DNA of 64,000 bases from Sympetrum striolatum. Taxonomy: Eukaryota > Arthropoda > Insecta > Odonata > Libellulidae. A model generated the notes under the pieces. The model worked only from the letters and a program-made list of their open reading frames with translations. It had not been told where the DNA came from and made no database searches. Made by a program: the position numbers and the translations under genes. The stretch spans positions 92,940,615 to 93,004,614 of the forward strand of contig OX388346.1 of NCBI GenBank assembly GCA_947579665.1, in the 5' to 3' direction. This document shows, one piece after another, positions 20,075-30,423 of this stretch. The stretch's first letter is position 1. Each line of letters starts with the position of its first letter.

Positions 20075-22984
20075 GTTTTTTTTAGGCTAAAGGGAATTTG
20101 TGGGAATGCTTCTAATTTAAGTGGCTCCGATATAGGAAATAAAGTTAATAAACAATCGAATACCTTAAAAAGTACTGAACAAGTTGAAGATGAGCAACAA
20201 CGCGTTTCCCGGGCTTCACCCATTGTAAATGAACTATCGATTGCCATTATTAATTGTAGAAGCATCAAAAACAAAGTAGCCGATCTTGAACATCTTATCC
20301 GAAGTAACGACTCCGACATAATTATAGGCACCGAAAGCTGGCTAACAGACGATATTAATGACTACGAAGTATTTCCTAAAGATTTTAAGATTTATCGTAA
20401 GGACCGTCAGGATAAAGTGGGTGGAGGAGTATTTATAGCGGTTAAAAGTTCTTTGCGGAGTAGTCCACATACGTATCCTAACAGTTGCATCGAGAGCGTA
20501 TGGTGTACCATTAGTCAGCCAAATAAACCCAATCTACATGTATGTGCTTTTTACCGGCCGCCCAACTCTTCGCGTCATGTTTTGCGTAACCTAAACGATG
20601 AAATAAATTTTTACTCGCGTAAAAACAACAATAGCATAATGATAATTGGAGGAGATTTTAATCTTCCAGACATCGATTGGCAAAAGCACGTAGTCAAGAA
20701 AAGAGCTCGGGACAATGACTCTTGTAGGACCTTGTTAAATATAATACAAAAAAATTCATTACACCAGCTAGTCAAAAAGCCTACCAGGGAATTAACCATT
20801 TTAGATCTTTTTCTTACGAACACCCCCGAACGAGTATCTAACACATCTGTTTGCGATGGAATATCCGATCACAAAGCCATAATTATAGATTTCAACCTTA
20901 ACTTGGTAAAGCACAGAAAACCTAAGCGCAGAGTTTATCTTTACCCGCGAGCCGATTTCGAAGGATATCGTAGTAAACTCATGTATGAATTTCTGGAGTA
21001 TAAAACGCGCGCGATATGTTTAAATACCGAGGACACGTGGAATCTCTTTGTAAGAACAATGCGTGACCTAATGGATAAATTTGTACCCTCAAAACTTTCA
21101 AATCAAATTAATGAACCTAGATGGTATAATAAGGAGACTAGGAGAGCACTAAAGAAACAGAGGCGTTTGCATTCCAAATTAAAAGCCGCTGCGAGGCAAC
21201 CGAATAGTATCAACATAGATCGAGTAGAGAGCGAACATAAGGAAGCAAAGTCGGAAACTAAACGAATTATGCGAGATGCCCTCCGTCAATATAAAAAGAA
21301 GATTTTATGCGAACACTTGGAAGAGGACCCAAAAGCGTTTTGGTCGTACGTTCGTGAGGTCCAAGGTAAAGAGCAAACTGTTGGTTCATTAAAGGATACT
21401 TGCGGTAATATAGTAAACGATGCTAAAGGCAAAGCTAATATCTTGAATGATTTTTTTCGAAGCGTTTTCACGTCTGACGATACATCAAATACTCTCCCGA
21501 ATGTTGATAAACCTGAACCAATGTCGAAAATCACCTTCAGAGAAGACGGCATCATTAAACTATTGCAACAGATTAAACCGAATAAAGCTCCGGGGCCTGA
21601 AGACATACCGGCTCGAGTGTTCAAGGAAGTTGCGGAGAGCGTAGCACCTTTTCTTAAAGTTATATTTGACAAGAGTATGAGCGAAGGAAAGGTCCCGAAA
21701 GATTGGAAAATTGCGAATGTCACGCCAATATTTAAAAGTGGCTCTAAGGACGATCCAGCTAATTACAGGCCTATATCTTTAACATCACTGAGCGGTAAAA
21801 TTATGGAACATATAATAGCTAGCTCTTTAATGGGTTTTCTTGAAACGTCCAATTTCATAATTAGGAATCAACACGGTTTTCGTAAGACTCGTTCTTGCGA
21901 GTCTCAGCTGGCTTTATTAGTACACGATGTTCTAAACTCTGCTGAAAAACATAAGCAAGTCGATGCTATATTTTTAGATTTTAGGAAGGCTTTCGATAAG
22001 GTACCTCATCATAAATTGCTGTACAAATTAGAAGTTGCGGGTATCAATGCACAAGTTATTAATTGGATAAAAGACTTTCTCACCGATAGAGAGCAACGAG
22101 TAGTACTCGATGGTATTAGTTCCAACTTGGTTAAGGTGACCTCGGGCGTCCCTCAGGGCAGTGTAATTGGACCGTTGTTATTTTTAGTATACATCAACGA
22201 CCTCAGCAATCACATTGAAAGCAATGTTAGGATATTCGCAGACGACACAGTTATTTACAGGGAAATAGTTAGTTCAGAGGATAGATTAACCCTTTCGAAC
22301 GACTTAGATAGAATTATGAACTGGTGCGATGATTGGCAATTAGAGCTTAATGTAGAAAAGTGTTCTGTAGTTAACTTCTTCGAAAGTAAATCTATAATAA
22401 ATGATTATTCTTATAGCCTCCGAGGGGTAAACCTAATGACAGTAGAATCGGTAAAGTATCTTGGAGTAACTCTCACGAATAATCTATCATGGAGTGCCCA
22501 CATCCGAAATATATGTGGAAAAGCACTTAAGAAACTCGGCTTCGTTAAAAGAATAGTCGGTAGGAGCGAAGAAAAGGTTCGCGAGCGATGTTACTTAGCG
22601 TTAGTTAGGCCTCACCTTGAGTATGCATGTAGTGTATGGGACCCCGCCGAGAAATGTCATATTCGGGATTTAGAAAAAGTACAACGAAAGGCGATACGAT
22701 TTGTAAAGAATTGCTACGATAAAACAGCGAGTGTCACTCAGATGTTACAGGACGCGGGATGGGAATCATTAGAAGATAGAAGAAAAATTCAAAGGATAAA
22801 TTTATTAAATAAGTTCAGAGAAATTACGTTTTCAGATGATGTAACCGATATAATGCGACCCCCCTGTTATATGGGCCGTGCTGATACTGCCCGAAAGATT
22901 AGGGAAATAGATGCTAAAACGAATCGTTTCAAAAATTCATTTTTTCCGCGAAGTATACGCGAAAGCAACCGTTTAGGAAAATAG
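20075..22984 (+). CDS. Non-LTR retrotransposon endonuclease-reverse transcriptase (CR1/Jockey-like)
   Basis: A single uninterrupted frame of 969 codons. The N-terminal part is an EEP (exonuclease/endonuclease/phosphatase) nuclease: IINCRSIKNK near residue 55, GTESW, then GGGVFIAVK, GGDFNLPDIDW and SDHKAI, which together form the usual metal-binding and catalytic set. A linker follows, then the reverse transcriptase with NYRPISLTS, HGFRKTRSC, FLDFRKAFDKVPH, SGVPQGSVIGPLLF and the catalytic FADDT box, and a C-terminal thumb/tail region (RPHLEYACSVWDP). No in-frame ATG occurs before the nuclease core, so translation may use reinitiation or the start may be lost. It would make and insert a cDNA copy by target-primed reverse transcription. 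The intact frame implies recent activity. It lies between the two palindrome arms. Confidence 0.9.
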   Translation, partial: VFFRLKGICGNASNLSGSDIGNKVNKQSNTLKSTEQVEDEQQRVSRASPIVNELSIAIINCRSIKNKVADLEHLIRSNDSDIIIGTESWLTDDINDYEVFPKDFKIYRKDRQDKVGGGVFIAVKSSLRSSPHTYPNSCIESVWCTISQPNKPNLHVCAFYRPPNSSRHVLRNLNDEINFYSRKNNNSIMIIGGDFNLPDIDWQKHVVKKRARDNDSCRTLLNIIQKNSLHQLVKKPTRELTILDLFLTNTPERVSNTSVCDGISDHKAIIIDFNLNLVKHRKPKRRVYLYPRADFEGYRSKLMYEFLEYKTRAICLNTEDTWNLFVRTMRDLMDKFVPSKLSNQINEPRWYNKETRRALKKQRRLHSKLKAAARQPNSINIDRVESEHKEAKSETKRIMRDALRQYKKKILCEHLEEDPKAFWSYVREVQGKEQTVGSLKDTCGNIVNDAKGKANILNDFFRSVFTSDDTSNTLPNVDKPEPMSKITFREDGIIKLLQQIKPNKAPGPEDIPARVFKEVAESVAPFLKVIFDKSMSEGKVPKDWKIANVTPIFKSGSKDDPANYRPISLTSLSGKIMEHIIASSLMGFLETSNFIIRNQHGFRKTRSCESQLALLVHDVLNSAEKHKQVDAIFLDFRKAFDKVPHHKLLYKLEVAGINAQVINWIKDFLTDREQRVVLDGISSNLVKVTSGVPQGSVIGPLLFLVYINDLSNHIESNVRIFADDTVIYREIVSSEDRLTLSNDLDRIMNWCDDWQLELNVEKCSVVNFFESKSIINDYSYSLRGVNLMTVESVKYLGVTLTNNLSWSAHIRNICGKALKKLGFVKRIVGRSEEKVRERCYLALVRPHLEYACSVWDPAEKCHIRDLEKVQRKAIRFVKNCYDKTASVTQMLQDAGWESLEDRRKIQRINLLNKFREITFSDDVTDIMRPPCYMGRADTARKIREIDAKTNRFKNSFFPRSIRESNRLGK

Positions 22985-23002
22985 AGTCAAGGTGCTTGCA
23001 CC

Positions 23003-23062
23003 CCCTGCCACACGCCGAAAGGCGGCTTGCAGGGTTCTTACATAGACATAGACATAGACCTA
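23003..23062 (+). repeat. 3' stem-loop and ACATAG repeat tail of the retrotransposon
   Basis: CCCTGC (23003-23008) pairs with GCAGGG (23029-23034) around an inner GCC-GAAA-GGC tetraloop hairpin. A short ACATAG tandem tail at about 23039-23062 follows. A terminal hairpin plus short tandem repeat is how CR1/L2-type elements are recognised by their own reverse transcriptase. Confidence 0.65.
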
Positions 23063-23084
23063 GTAAATGGGTGGGAATAACTTA

Positions 23085-23600
23085 ACAGAATTCCACTTCT
23101 ATAGTTTTTAATGTCTGCGACCGGTTTCGGACGTTAGTCCATTATCAAGCATAAGAGTTATTCATTAGTGCATATTTATATACAAAGAATAAAAAACCAA
23201 GGCACCAATCAGATTAGCTACTGTTGATAGGGGGAGCGGTGTTAGGGGGAGGAGGAAGAGGGTTAACAATGGACAGAATGGGAGAATAATTAGTAAAGTT
23301 AATTAACTTCAAAGTTAGTTAATTTACTAAAGTAACAAATTATAAGAAAGTAACAAATTATAACAAAGCTTCTGTTGAAAAATGGGTAAATAATCTTTAT
23401 TTGAGACTTGGGTTAAGTCGTGGCTATGTGGCCATTCTGTTGTGTGTTACTTCGAGTTTTTTTCAATTGTGAGTTTTGCCATGTTTTCATTTCTTGGATC
23501 CTTCAGATTTCATCCATACTCCACTTTAGGTTCCTCTAGAAAATTGACAGCTGCTTAGAGTTCAGTAAGTATTTTATTGACATAGCACTCTCGCATGGCC
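23085..23600 (-). mobile_element. Penelope-like element end fragment (probable)
   Basis: Contains hammerhead-like motif 2 and, upstream of it on the minus strand, a purine-rich GGGGGA tract. A similar GGGGGGGGAGAG tract lies in the same relative place by motif 3. No protein-coding part is recognisable here. Confidence 0.4.
23116..23151 (-). ncRNA. Hammerhead-ribozyme-like motif 2 (core mutated)
   Basis: Minus strand: stem I arm TGC, core TTGATAA (two changes from CTGATGA), one extra T, stem II GGAC-TAAC-GTCC, GAA, ACCGGT, C, stem I arm GCA. Stems I and II differ in sequence from motifs 1 and 3 but still pair. Probably an inactive relic. Confidence 0.5.
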
Positions 23601-23953
23601 ACGTTTGAACTGAGCTGCTGTATTTATCGTATTCCATCATATCTTTATTACTTCTTTCTCCAGAATTTGCATTATTGCACTAAATATTGCGATTTTACTA
23701 ATTATAAATGGATGTCGAAGAGTCAGATAAAAATCCCACCTTGCCCTTCTGCGTTGTTAGGGAAAAACTTTTGTCTATTTTCCATCATGGTTTATTTTAT
23801 TCCAATAAAATTGGGCTGCAATATGTGCACAATTTATCGTTGCACGAATAAGTGCTCATTTTTCTGCGATCGGAGGTTGGGAACACAGAGTACGATCAAA
23901 TCTGTTTCCATCACAAATCAAAGTATTTAGAAATGTATTAAATTAAGCAAAAG

Positions 23954-24450
23954 TCATGCTGCAACCCATTTAACAAAAAATAACATACAGCTAAAAATTG
24001 GCTGCTGAAAGTCAATCTAGCCTTGTCTAATGATTTGCAAGCAGTGAAGCCTGGTAAAAAAATGTGTTCCAAGTGTAAAGCCAAATACATTTCTATGGTC
24101 CAAAACACTACTGACTCTTCGTCTTCGGAAAATTGCGATATGGAAATTTCGGCTACGGTTAATCGAAGTTTAACTGATTTGGGATCTACTCCGTTAATAA
24201 CGCAAACAAAATAACGTTAGCTGCTGGAATACGAGCTGAAGATATAAGACAAACTAGTCAGTGTGATGTTGAGGAATGCTCGTCATTCTGATCTAATAAA
24301 AGAAATTCAAACAAAAATTAAAATATCCGATAGATCGATTAAAGTTCAACTATTGACATTGGCACCAAAAAGTTGGTTGATAGCACTTACAGTGAAAACA
24401 TTTGTGGTATTAGAACGTACGGAGAAAGCAGCACGGCTGATTTTGCACGC
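23954..24450 (+). pseudogene. Decayed cysteine-rich transposon-type ORF
   Basis: Broken frames between the retrotransposon and the right palindrome arm. The first (about 23954-24214, one internal stop) reads SCCNPFNKK, then KNWLLKVNLALSNDLQA and KPGKKMCSKCKAKY, a CC...CxxC pattern like a small zinc-binding region. The second (24263-24463, shifted frame) contains KVQLLTLAPKSW, which I associate with N-terminal regions of repeat-encoded invertebrate proteins. It sits just inside the inverted repeat, so it may be what is left of the protein once carried by that element. The family assignment is from memory and is tentative. Confidence 0.4.
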
Positions 24451-25112
24451 CTATCGGGCGTGACCCTGGGGCGATGGGGTTACTGGTTCAAATGCCTGAA
24501 CTGGTAGTGACGATGTCACTACTAGTACCAGTCATGGACCAACGCAATATACTAAAAATGTCTACATAAAATAACCAGGACGATAAACAACAGAAGACAT
24601 GTGGCGCCACCATAGCAACGTTCTCAACTTTGTTAATTTTTTTAGGGCTGTACGAGCTCGCGATGAAAAACCAATTGTACTTTGTTAAGAGGTTTGAAAC
24701 ATGCTCTTTCAAATGAAAATAATTTACGAGAGTATCGAAAAGGTCTTTCTTTTCTAAGAGCGGACAGAAAATAACCTATTTTTCTCGTTTTTACAAATGT
24801 CATCCTCATAGTTGTCCCTGTTTCTAGGGCCTTATATGCTCGAGATGAAAAACTAGATATACTTTTTTAGAGGGTTGAAATCATTCTCTATTTAATAAAA
24901 ATTATTCAAAAGAAATTCCAGAGGGTCTTTTTTTGTAAAAGCGGGGTAAAAATAGCCTATTTTTGGCTTTTTTACAAAAACTGTCAAATGTTGGCTCAAT
25001 TTTTAAAATAATGGAAAGTACTAGGATAATGAAATTTTATATGTATAAACTATGTATTGATATGTTATCATGCGCAAAGTTTCACGTAGATTATATCATT
25101 TCTTCTTGAAAT
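24451..25112 (-). repeat. Right arm of the 662-bp inverted repeat
   Basis: Exact mirror of 19141-19802. The spacer between the arms is 4648 bp. The right outer flank differs from the left outer flank. Confidence 0.85.
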
Positions 25113-25254
25113 TTTGGAGACAAAAATATAGACATTCGTCAATGTTAACATAATTTGTTTTCGATAACCTGTTCCACTGAGCTGAGCTAACATGAGAGAT
25201 GTTAGATTCTTTTCTTTATAAAATGACAACTCAATCCTACTTTGAGAAACAAGG

Positions 25255-25400
25255 GCTAGTTTAACTAATATCTTTTAGAGGTGTCGTCATAATTGAGAAA
25301 TACTGATATCAACCGGTCAATCGATTATCTGTATTCTACGGAACATACTTTTGAATCTTTTCTTATGCTGATAAAGCTTCCTAGGGTATTTATCTCTCTT
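25255..25400 (+). repeat. Upstream segmental-duplication block, copy 1
   Basis: Matches about 46815-46960, sharing GAAATACTGATATCA, CCGGT and GATTATCTG in the same order. It marks the outer part of the duplication that carries the EcKL genes. Confidence 0.6.
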
Positions 25401-25605
25401 GAGTGTTTGTTTGGTCAGCAGGTGAAAATTAAATTCATAGCTGAGTGATTGAAAATTGATAACTCCGTAATAGTTTCGTCCATATGGAAGCTCCCTTTTA
25501 ACTCAAAAGAAACCATCTCAGGGTTAACATTGTGGTATTTCTTAATTTGTAAAAAAGTCATGGTAACAAACTTTTACTAGGCCACTAATTTAATATCTGA
25601 AAAAA

Positions 25606-25644
25606 CACGACCTAGGTTTCGTAGCGTCGCTACATCATCAGGTG
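25606..25644 (-). ncRNA. Hammerhead-ribozyme-like motif 3 (intact core)
   Basis: Minus strand: stem I arm CAC, intact core CTGATGA, one extra T, stem II GTAGC-GAC-GCTAC, GAA, self-complementary ACCTAGGT, C17, stem I arm GTG. This is the best preserved of the three. The extra base between the core and stem II is present in all three copies, so it looks like a family trait. Confidence 0.65.
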
Positions 25645-25961
25645 ACAAATAAAACACACTTTCGAATATATACACACATGAAAGGGGGGGGGAGAGAAGG
25701 TAGCAAGTAACGGAAGGAGGAAAAAAGAGGGGGAAGGTGGAAAGGAGGGGGTAAGGGATGAGGCGGGTTACATAGCAAAGGTTCTCAATCACAAACCGTT
25801 GAATTGCAAGATAGATAGAATTACAAAGTAAGGCAAGGTCACTAAATTCAAAAAAGATGCAACGAGTAAGGTGAAGAGTAAGGGGGGGGTGGGCAATGGG
25901 CGGGATGCTAGGAAAGTTGCACGGAAATTAAGGAATGTGGGTTTGTAATATGGGAGAAGGA

Positions 25962-26344
25962 TTAGGAAACAGAAATTCGTTGGCAATATTCGACGAGGAG
26001 TTCCTCGCGATTTATAAAGTCTCCAAAGCGTCTCTCACTTTTGTCACATAGGTGGAGCACTTTCATATCAGATTCACTCGTATGCCCTCTTTCAAGCAAA
26101 TGCTGGCTCAAGTGAGAGGTAGACGGATTGTTATTAATAAGAGCACGTTTATGTTCTTTTTCCGTTCTGAGAAACATCTTCCGGTTTGTACAATATAAAA
26201 ACAATCACAATCATTACAATTTAATCTATAAACACCACTTCTGTTAAACACCTCAACGGGATCTTTGCACTTGACTAATAAGTCTTTCAGTTTAGGGCCT
26301 GTCTTGAAGGAACATTTAAATGTAGCGGGAAAACTGTTACTCAC
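25962..26344 (-). pseudogene. Penelope-like GIY-YIG endonuclease fragment (frameshifted)
   Basis: Two overlapping minus-strand frames make one decayed domain. The first carries FKTGPKLKDLLVKCKDP and then GVYRLNCNDCDCFYI, which matches the GIY...YI signature with the paired cysteines typical of Penelope elements. The second resumes with RTEKEHKRALINN, HLSQHLLERGHT and MKVLHLCDKSERR, matching the following helices. At least one frameshift lies near 26200. In intact elements this endonuclease cuts target DNA for the attached reverse transcriptase, which is absent here. Confidence 0.75.
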
Positions 26345-26739
26345 TGAGTAGGAGATTTTACCGAGGAACTTAAGGGAACACTACTTCATCTTCGTAGGCT
26401 TAAGCACTCGGAAAATATCGTGCAAAGCCCTTTTAACTTATTCCCTTTTAACTCATTTTTAGTCGAGTTTAACCTTCCATGTTGTTTTCTAGTCTACTCA
26501 ATCCTTTATATTCACGTCCATTTAACGTGAATAAGTATTTTTCGGCTTGATGAAGCTATATTTTTCTTGCACCTCCTGTAGGAAGATATACTAATATATT
26601 ACAAAAAATTGTATGTATTGTATAAATTAAATAAATTATAGTAAATGAATTGTAACTGGAATAAAAGGAAATATATTACACTTTCTACCTCATCTTCCTA
26701 ATTGTCTCATTTTCTCTCTTTTATTTCATTGGCAAAGTG

Positions 26740-27409
26740 GAATGAAAGAGTATTAAATCGGCCTTCAGACTGTTGATACTACACACGGAAAAATTTTCCA
26801 CAACATCACAATGACTCGTATATTTTTCGTGATCACAGTTTTCTCTGCGCATACAATTCGCTGAATGACTAAATTCTGAAATGACTAAATACCTCACTTA
26901 AAGGTTTTCTGCCAAAAGAAATTGGTTCATTACTTCCTCCAAGAGAAGTGAAGAATCATTCTATATGAAAGTCTTTGGAAATCATTTTAATAAAAGGACA
27001 AAGCGGACGCGTTCTCCTCCACCCTAATGACATGTCTAAAAGCATTATAAGGGCCAAGCCACAAACCAAACTTAGAATTAAAACAAGATCTTCCGAAACT
27101 TTCCGCTCCAATCTTAACATTACAATTGTTGCTCAGGTATTTACAATTTTTCCTCGCAAGTTAGCATTACATAGTTGCGATAAATACTTACTTATAAACT
27201 ACTTTTCATTGTGTAACTGGAAAATACCGTGCAGAATGTAGGAGGAAGCTGTAAGTGCTCCGTTGCGCAAAACGTAAATATAGGAAGATTACTCGAGAAT
27301 GCAATCAAATCGTCCGATCGCGATAAACATAATAGGAGTGGATGAAGAAAGATGTGACAAGATAAGTCGCCGCTAAAGAAAAATAGCATTCTGCTTTACG
27401 GAGCGCACC
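26740..27409 (+). promoter_or_regulatory. Conserved 5' flank of EcKL gene 1
   Basis: Shares ordered blocks with 48030-48480, including CATCACAATGACT, GCATACAATTCGCT and the identical 18-mer AAGTGCTCCGTTGCGCAA (27253-27270 and 48423-48440). Just upstream of the ATG it also shares GATAAGTCGCCG and GCATTCTGCTTT with the 5' flank of gene 2. This is promoter and 5' UTR sequence by position. The exact start of transcription is not visible. Confidence 0.5.
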
Positions 27410-28735
27410 ATGGAGGACCTTTCTTCGTTGATAGACCGCGAAGAATTAAAGCTCGCCGCAGCGAAAGCCGAGGGTGTCAAAGACGTGCAGTTATGTGGTC
27501 CTATCGAGGTGAAGAGAGCCACCAAAGCCATCGAGGGGTTCACTTCTTTGGTGCTGAGAGTCACTTACCAACTAGAAGACCTTCGACGGAGAGTAATTGT
27601 GGTCAAACGAATGCCTTTGGTGGAGAGTCAGATTGAGCTGGCGACGCAAGGCCGGGTGTTCGACCGCGAGGGGGCCTTCTTCGATAGGGTGGTTCCTTTG
27701 ATGGAGGCAGCAGCTAATGGCAGAGTGGAACTTCCTTTGCCCAAGTGTTACCTAGTCGCTACTGGTAGGAAGAATAATGACGTGATCTTCATGGAAGATC
27801 TTGCGAAAGGCGGTTACCGAACTCCAGGAAACGAATTCCTGGTCAACGGGTTGGATCTACCCCACTGCTTGGCGGTGTTAAAGAAGCTGGGCGTTTTGCA
27901 CGGTACCACGGTGGCAGCCGAGAGGAGACTTCCTGCCGAGTCAGCTGGATGGGTCCATATCAAAGAATTTTCCAGAGATGTCGTATTTTATAGAACGGAC
28001 CCATCGGATCCTCCGATGCTGTTGCAAGGAATGGTAGATAATGGCTTTGAGACGGTGGAAACTCTCTCTAAGGAGATAGATGGAATGCCCAAGGAAGCAT
28101 TGGCTTCCGGGGCCTTACAAAAAGTTTTAAGTGAGGCGTGGCCATCTATGTGCAGATTGGTGCTTCCAGACCCCAACGGCCGCAACGTGCTCAGTCACGG
28201 AGACTGCTGGATGAGAAATGTGATGATCCGATACGATGAACGTTCCAAAGAACCGTCTGATGTGAAATTCGTAGATCTGCAGGTAGTAAGGTACTGCAAT
28301 CCGAGCATTGATATCAACTACTTCTTGTACCTCAATACCATCAGATCTTTCAGAGATCGTCATCTGGAGCAGTTAGTGAGAGAATACTATGAATCCTTGT
28401 CGGAAACCCTTCGGGTGATGGAGGCAGGTCCTCCACCGTTCTCTTTTGCAGATTTGATGTCAGATATCCTAGGAGAGTACAGGCTTTTCGGGGTAGTAGT
28501 AGGCGTGCTAATGGCCCCAGTTTTGCGGCAAGGTGAAGATTTCGTCCCTCCCACGGCAGAAGAAATGACTCCTGAGAAATACAGAGAGTTCTTTGAGACT
28601 GGAAGCTCCTCAAGTATTCGAACTCGATTTGCCAGTGATCCAAAGTTTCGGTCTGCAATGGAGGAATGTATTCGAGAGTTTGTTGAAGTTGCTGTTCCGC
28701 GAATTCAAGTGATGAAAAGTGAACCGAAACAATAA
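27410..28735 (+). CDS. EcKL/CHK kinase-like protein 1 (ecdysteroid kinase-like family)
   Basis: A 441-residue single-exon gene, close to the usual size of the family. It starts at an ATG in a good context (ACCATGG) with an in-frame TAA 36 bases upstream. Kinase-fold signatures in order: a candidate ATP-contact lysine in VIVVKRMP (K66), the interlobe IFMEDLA segment, LDLPHCLAVLKKLGVLHG, the catalytic loop HGDCWMRN (residues 263-270, the HxD...N of aminoglycoside/choline-kinase relatives) and the metal-binding FVDLQ (D289), then an alpha-helical C-lobe. Family members phosphorylate ecdysteroids or small hydroxylated xenobiotics in the cytosol; the substrate here is not predictable. An AATAAA overlaps the stop codon (28731-28736). 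No introns interrupt it. Confidence 0.92.
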   Translation: MEDLSSLIDREELKLAAAKAEGVKDVQLCGPIEVKRATKAIEGFTSLVLRVTYQLEDLRRRVIVVKRMPLVESQIELATQGRVFDREGAFFDRVVPLMEAAANGRVELPLPKCYLVATGRKNNDVIFMEDLAKGGYRTPGNEFLVNGLDLPHCLAVLKKLGVLHGTTVAAERRLPAESAGWVHIKEFSRDVVFYRTDPSDPPMLLQGMVDNGFETVETLSKEIDGMPKEALASGALQKVLSEAWPSMCRLVLPDPNGRNVLSHGDCWMRNVMIRYDERSKEPSDVKFVDLQVVRYCNPSIDINYFLYLNTIRSFRDRHLEQLVREYYESLSETLRVMEAGPPPFSFADLMSDILGEYRLFGVVVGVLMAPVLRQGEDFVPPTAEEMTPEKYREFFETGSSSSIRTRFASDPKFRSAMEECIREFVEVAVPRIQVMKSEPKQ

Positions 28736-30399
28736 ATCATCCTAATACTTCAAATATTCAGCGGTGTATTTAAACCACCTACCCAATTCGTCCCACCACT
28801 CGAATGAACAAATGTTAAATCAATTAAATTGTTTTATTCCACTCTTCTGTAACACAGCTAATATTTTTATACTTTTTCAATTCTTCTCTAATAGTGTAAA
28901 TGTGGAGAGACACAATGCTTAGATGAAAATATTCAATACGATCTTGTTGATTCTCCTACATATTTTATTTTGAATGTTTGCACTTTAACGCAGATTTACG
29001 ATAAATATTTGCTTTGAGATTCAGGAATTATTATGTATAGACTTTATATCGAAAAATAATTCACTATGAAATATTTTATTCCATAGGTTCTCTGTGTAAA
29101 ATTTACCTGCTAATTAGCATTAAAGCTTGTATTTATGACTTTTGTTTTGTACTTTCTTAAGTAATGACCCGTATATTATTTTTGAAAAGGCTCAGAACTC
29201 TCTGCGACATGAATGTCTCGTCTTGAATGTTTAACATAAAATTCCCGATTCATTTCCGAAAATCGAAATTTAAACGTATTGTTTGAGGGAAAAACGTTTG
29301 GATCCTTTTCCACTTTTCGTTTGTATAGGTAAGGAAATCTCTCTAATATAGAGATTCTAAAGTATAAAGATTCCAAATTTTGGTTTGGCTGGACTGATAT
29401 AATAGACTGATATTTAATATTTTAAGATGAAATACTTTCCCAAAAATTCAGGAAATGAATAAATATTGGATAGATAAGAAAACTTCACGTCCTTGCTTCC
29501 GCTAGTAAATACTAGAGGTACAATATAAAGTCAGAAAGAACCAAACGTTTTCGTATCGTTATATTTTTTTCAGTTGGAGTAACGATTAAACACAGAGACT
29601 CCAAGACACAAATTGCTGAATATAAATAGTTCCACAAATATAATTCCAGGTGCAAATATATATCGCCCATACCTTTCAGTTCCGGCGAAAGCACCGCAAC
29701 TAATGATCTCAGTTATTCAGAACACTCACTCATACCTTCCTATCACTGCACACATATTTCTCAATAGACATTAATTTACATAAGCATTTACATATAAACC
29801 CAGCAACCTTATAACCTCGCCTGTAGGTAATCTACATCTTTTTTTCTAAATTATGCGTGTAATTTAAATGTTTTACTGTCAAACACCTTTCCGTCTCTTC
29901 ATCTTCTCTTTTGTTTTGAAAAAAGAACATTTTACATTAACTCAAAATGTCGTATGCACTATCCTAGGATAGTGTAGTAATAGCTATGTAATCAAATGAA
30001 AGCGGAACATCCTTTCCCGGAATATTATCAATAAATCCTCCAAGGTAGGTATACTAAACTTTCATTAAATTGATGAGATTGACATACGTTACAGGGGATG
30101 GATATATTTACTGGCATAATAACTTGTAATATTTATTTAATAATATCACAGAACAACTTAAGGTATCAAATAAGGGACAATAATGCATGGTTGCTGCGCC
30201 CTTTGTCAATCTCATCGCAGGTGTATCCTAAATACTCAGATCTTCTATGAATTTCACAAGAGTTATTTGAAATTTTCAATTTCCTTTTCGCTGCTTGCCG
30301 CTGTTGGTGTGTAGACTTGTATGTCCTTTACTGAGTAACGCTCAGTTATACTGAGTAGCAGTCAGCGAATTATGTCGGATACTCCTTCGATTTTTACCA
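28736..30399. other. 3' flank and AT-rich intergenic DNA
   Basis: The first 100 bases are related to the 3' flank of the second EcKL gene (GGTGTAT, CCACC and CGTACCAC-type blocks). Beyond that I see only AT-rich sequence without a gene. Confidence 0.5.
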
Positions 30400-30423
30400 C
30401 ATCATCTTTCCATTTTTTGTTGA

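Larger units (their letters stand above)
25580..26345 (-). mobile_element. 5'-truncated Penelope-like element
   Basis: The minus strand reads a GIY-YIG endonuclease remnant followed about 320 bp downstream by a hammerhead-like motif. This is the arrangement of the 3' part of Penelope-like elements. The reverse transcriptase part is missing. Confidence 0.7.

Noticed and set aside
19987..20331. Minus-strand 114-codon frame
   Set aside because: Antisense shadow of the LINE endonuclease region.
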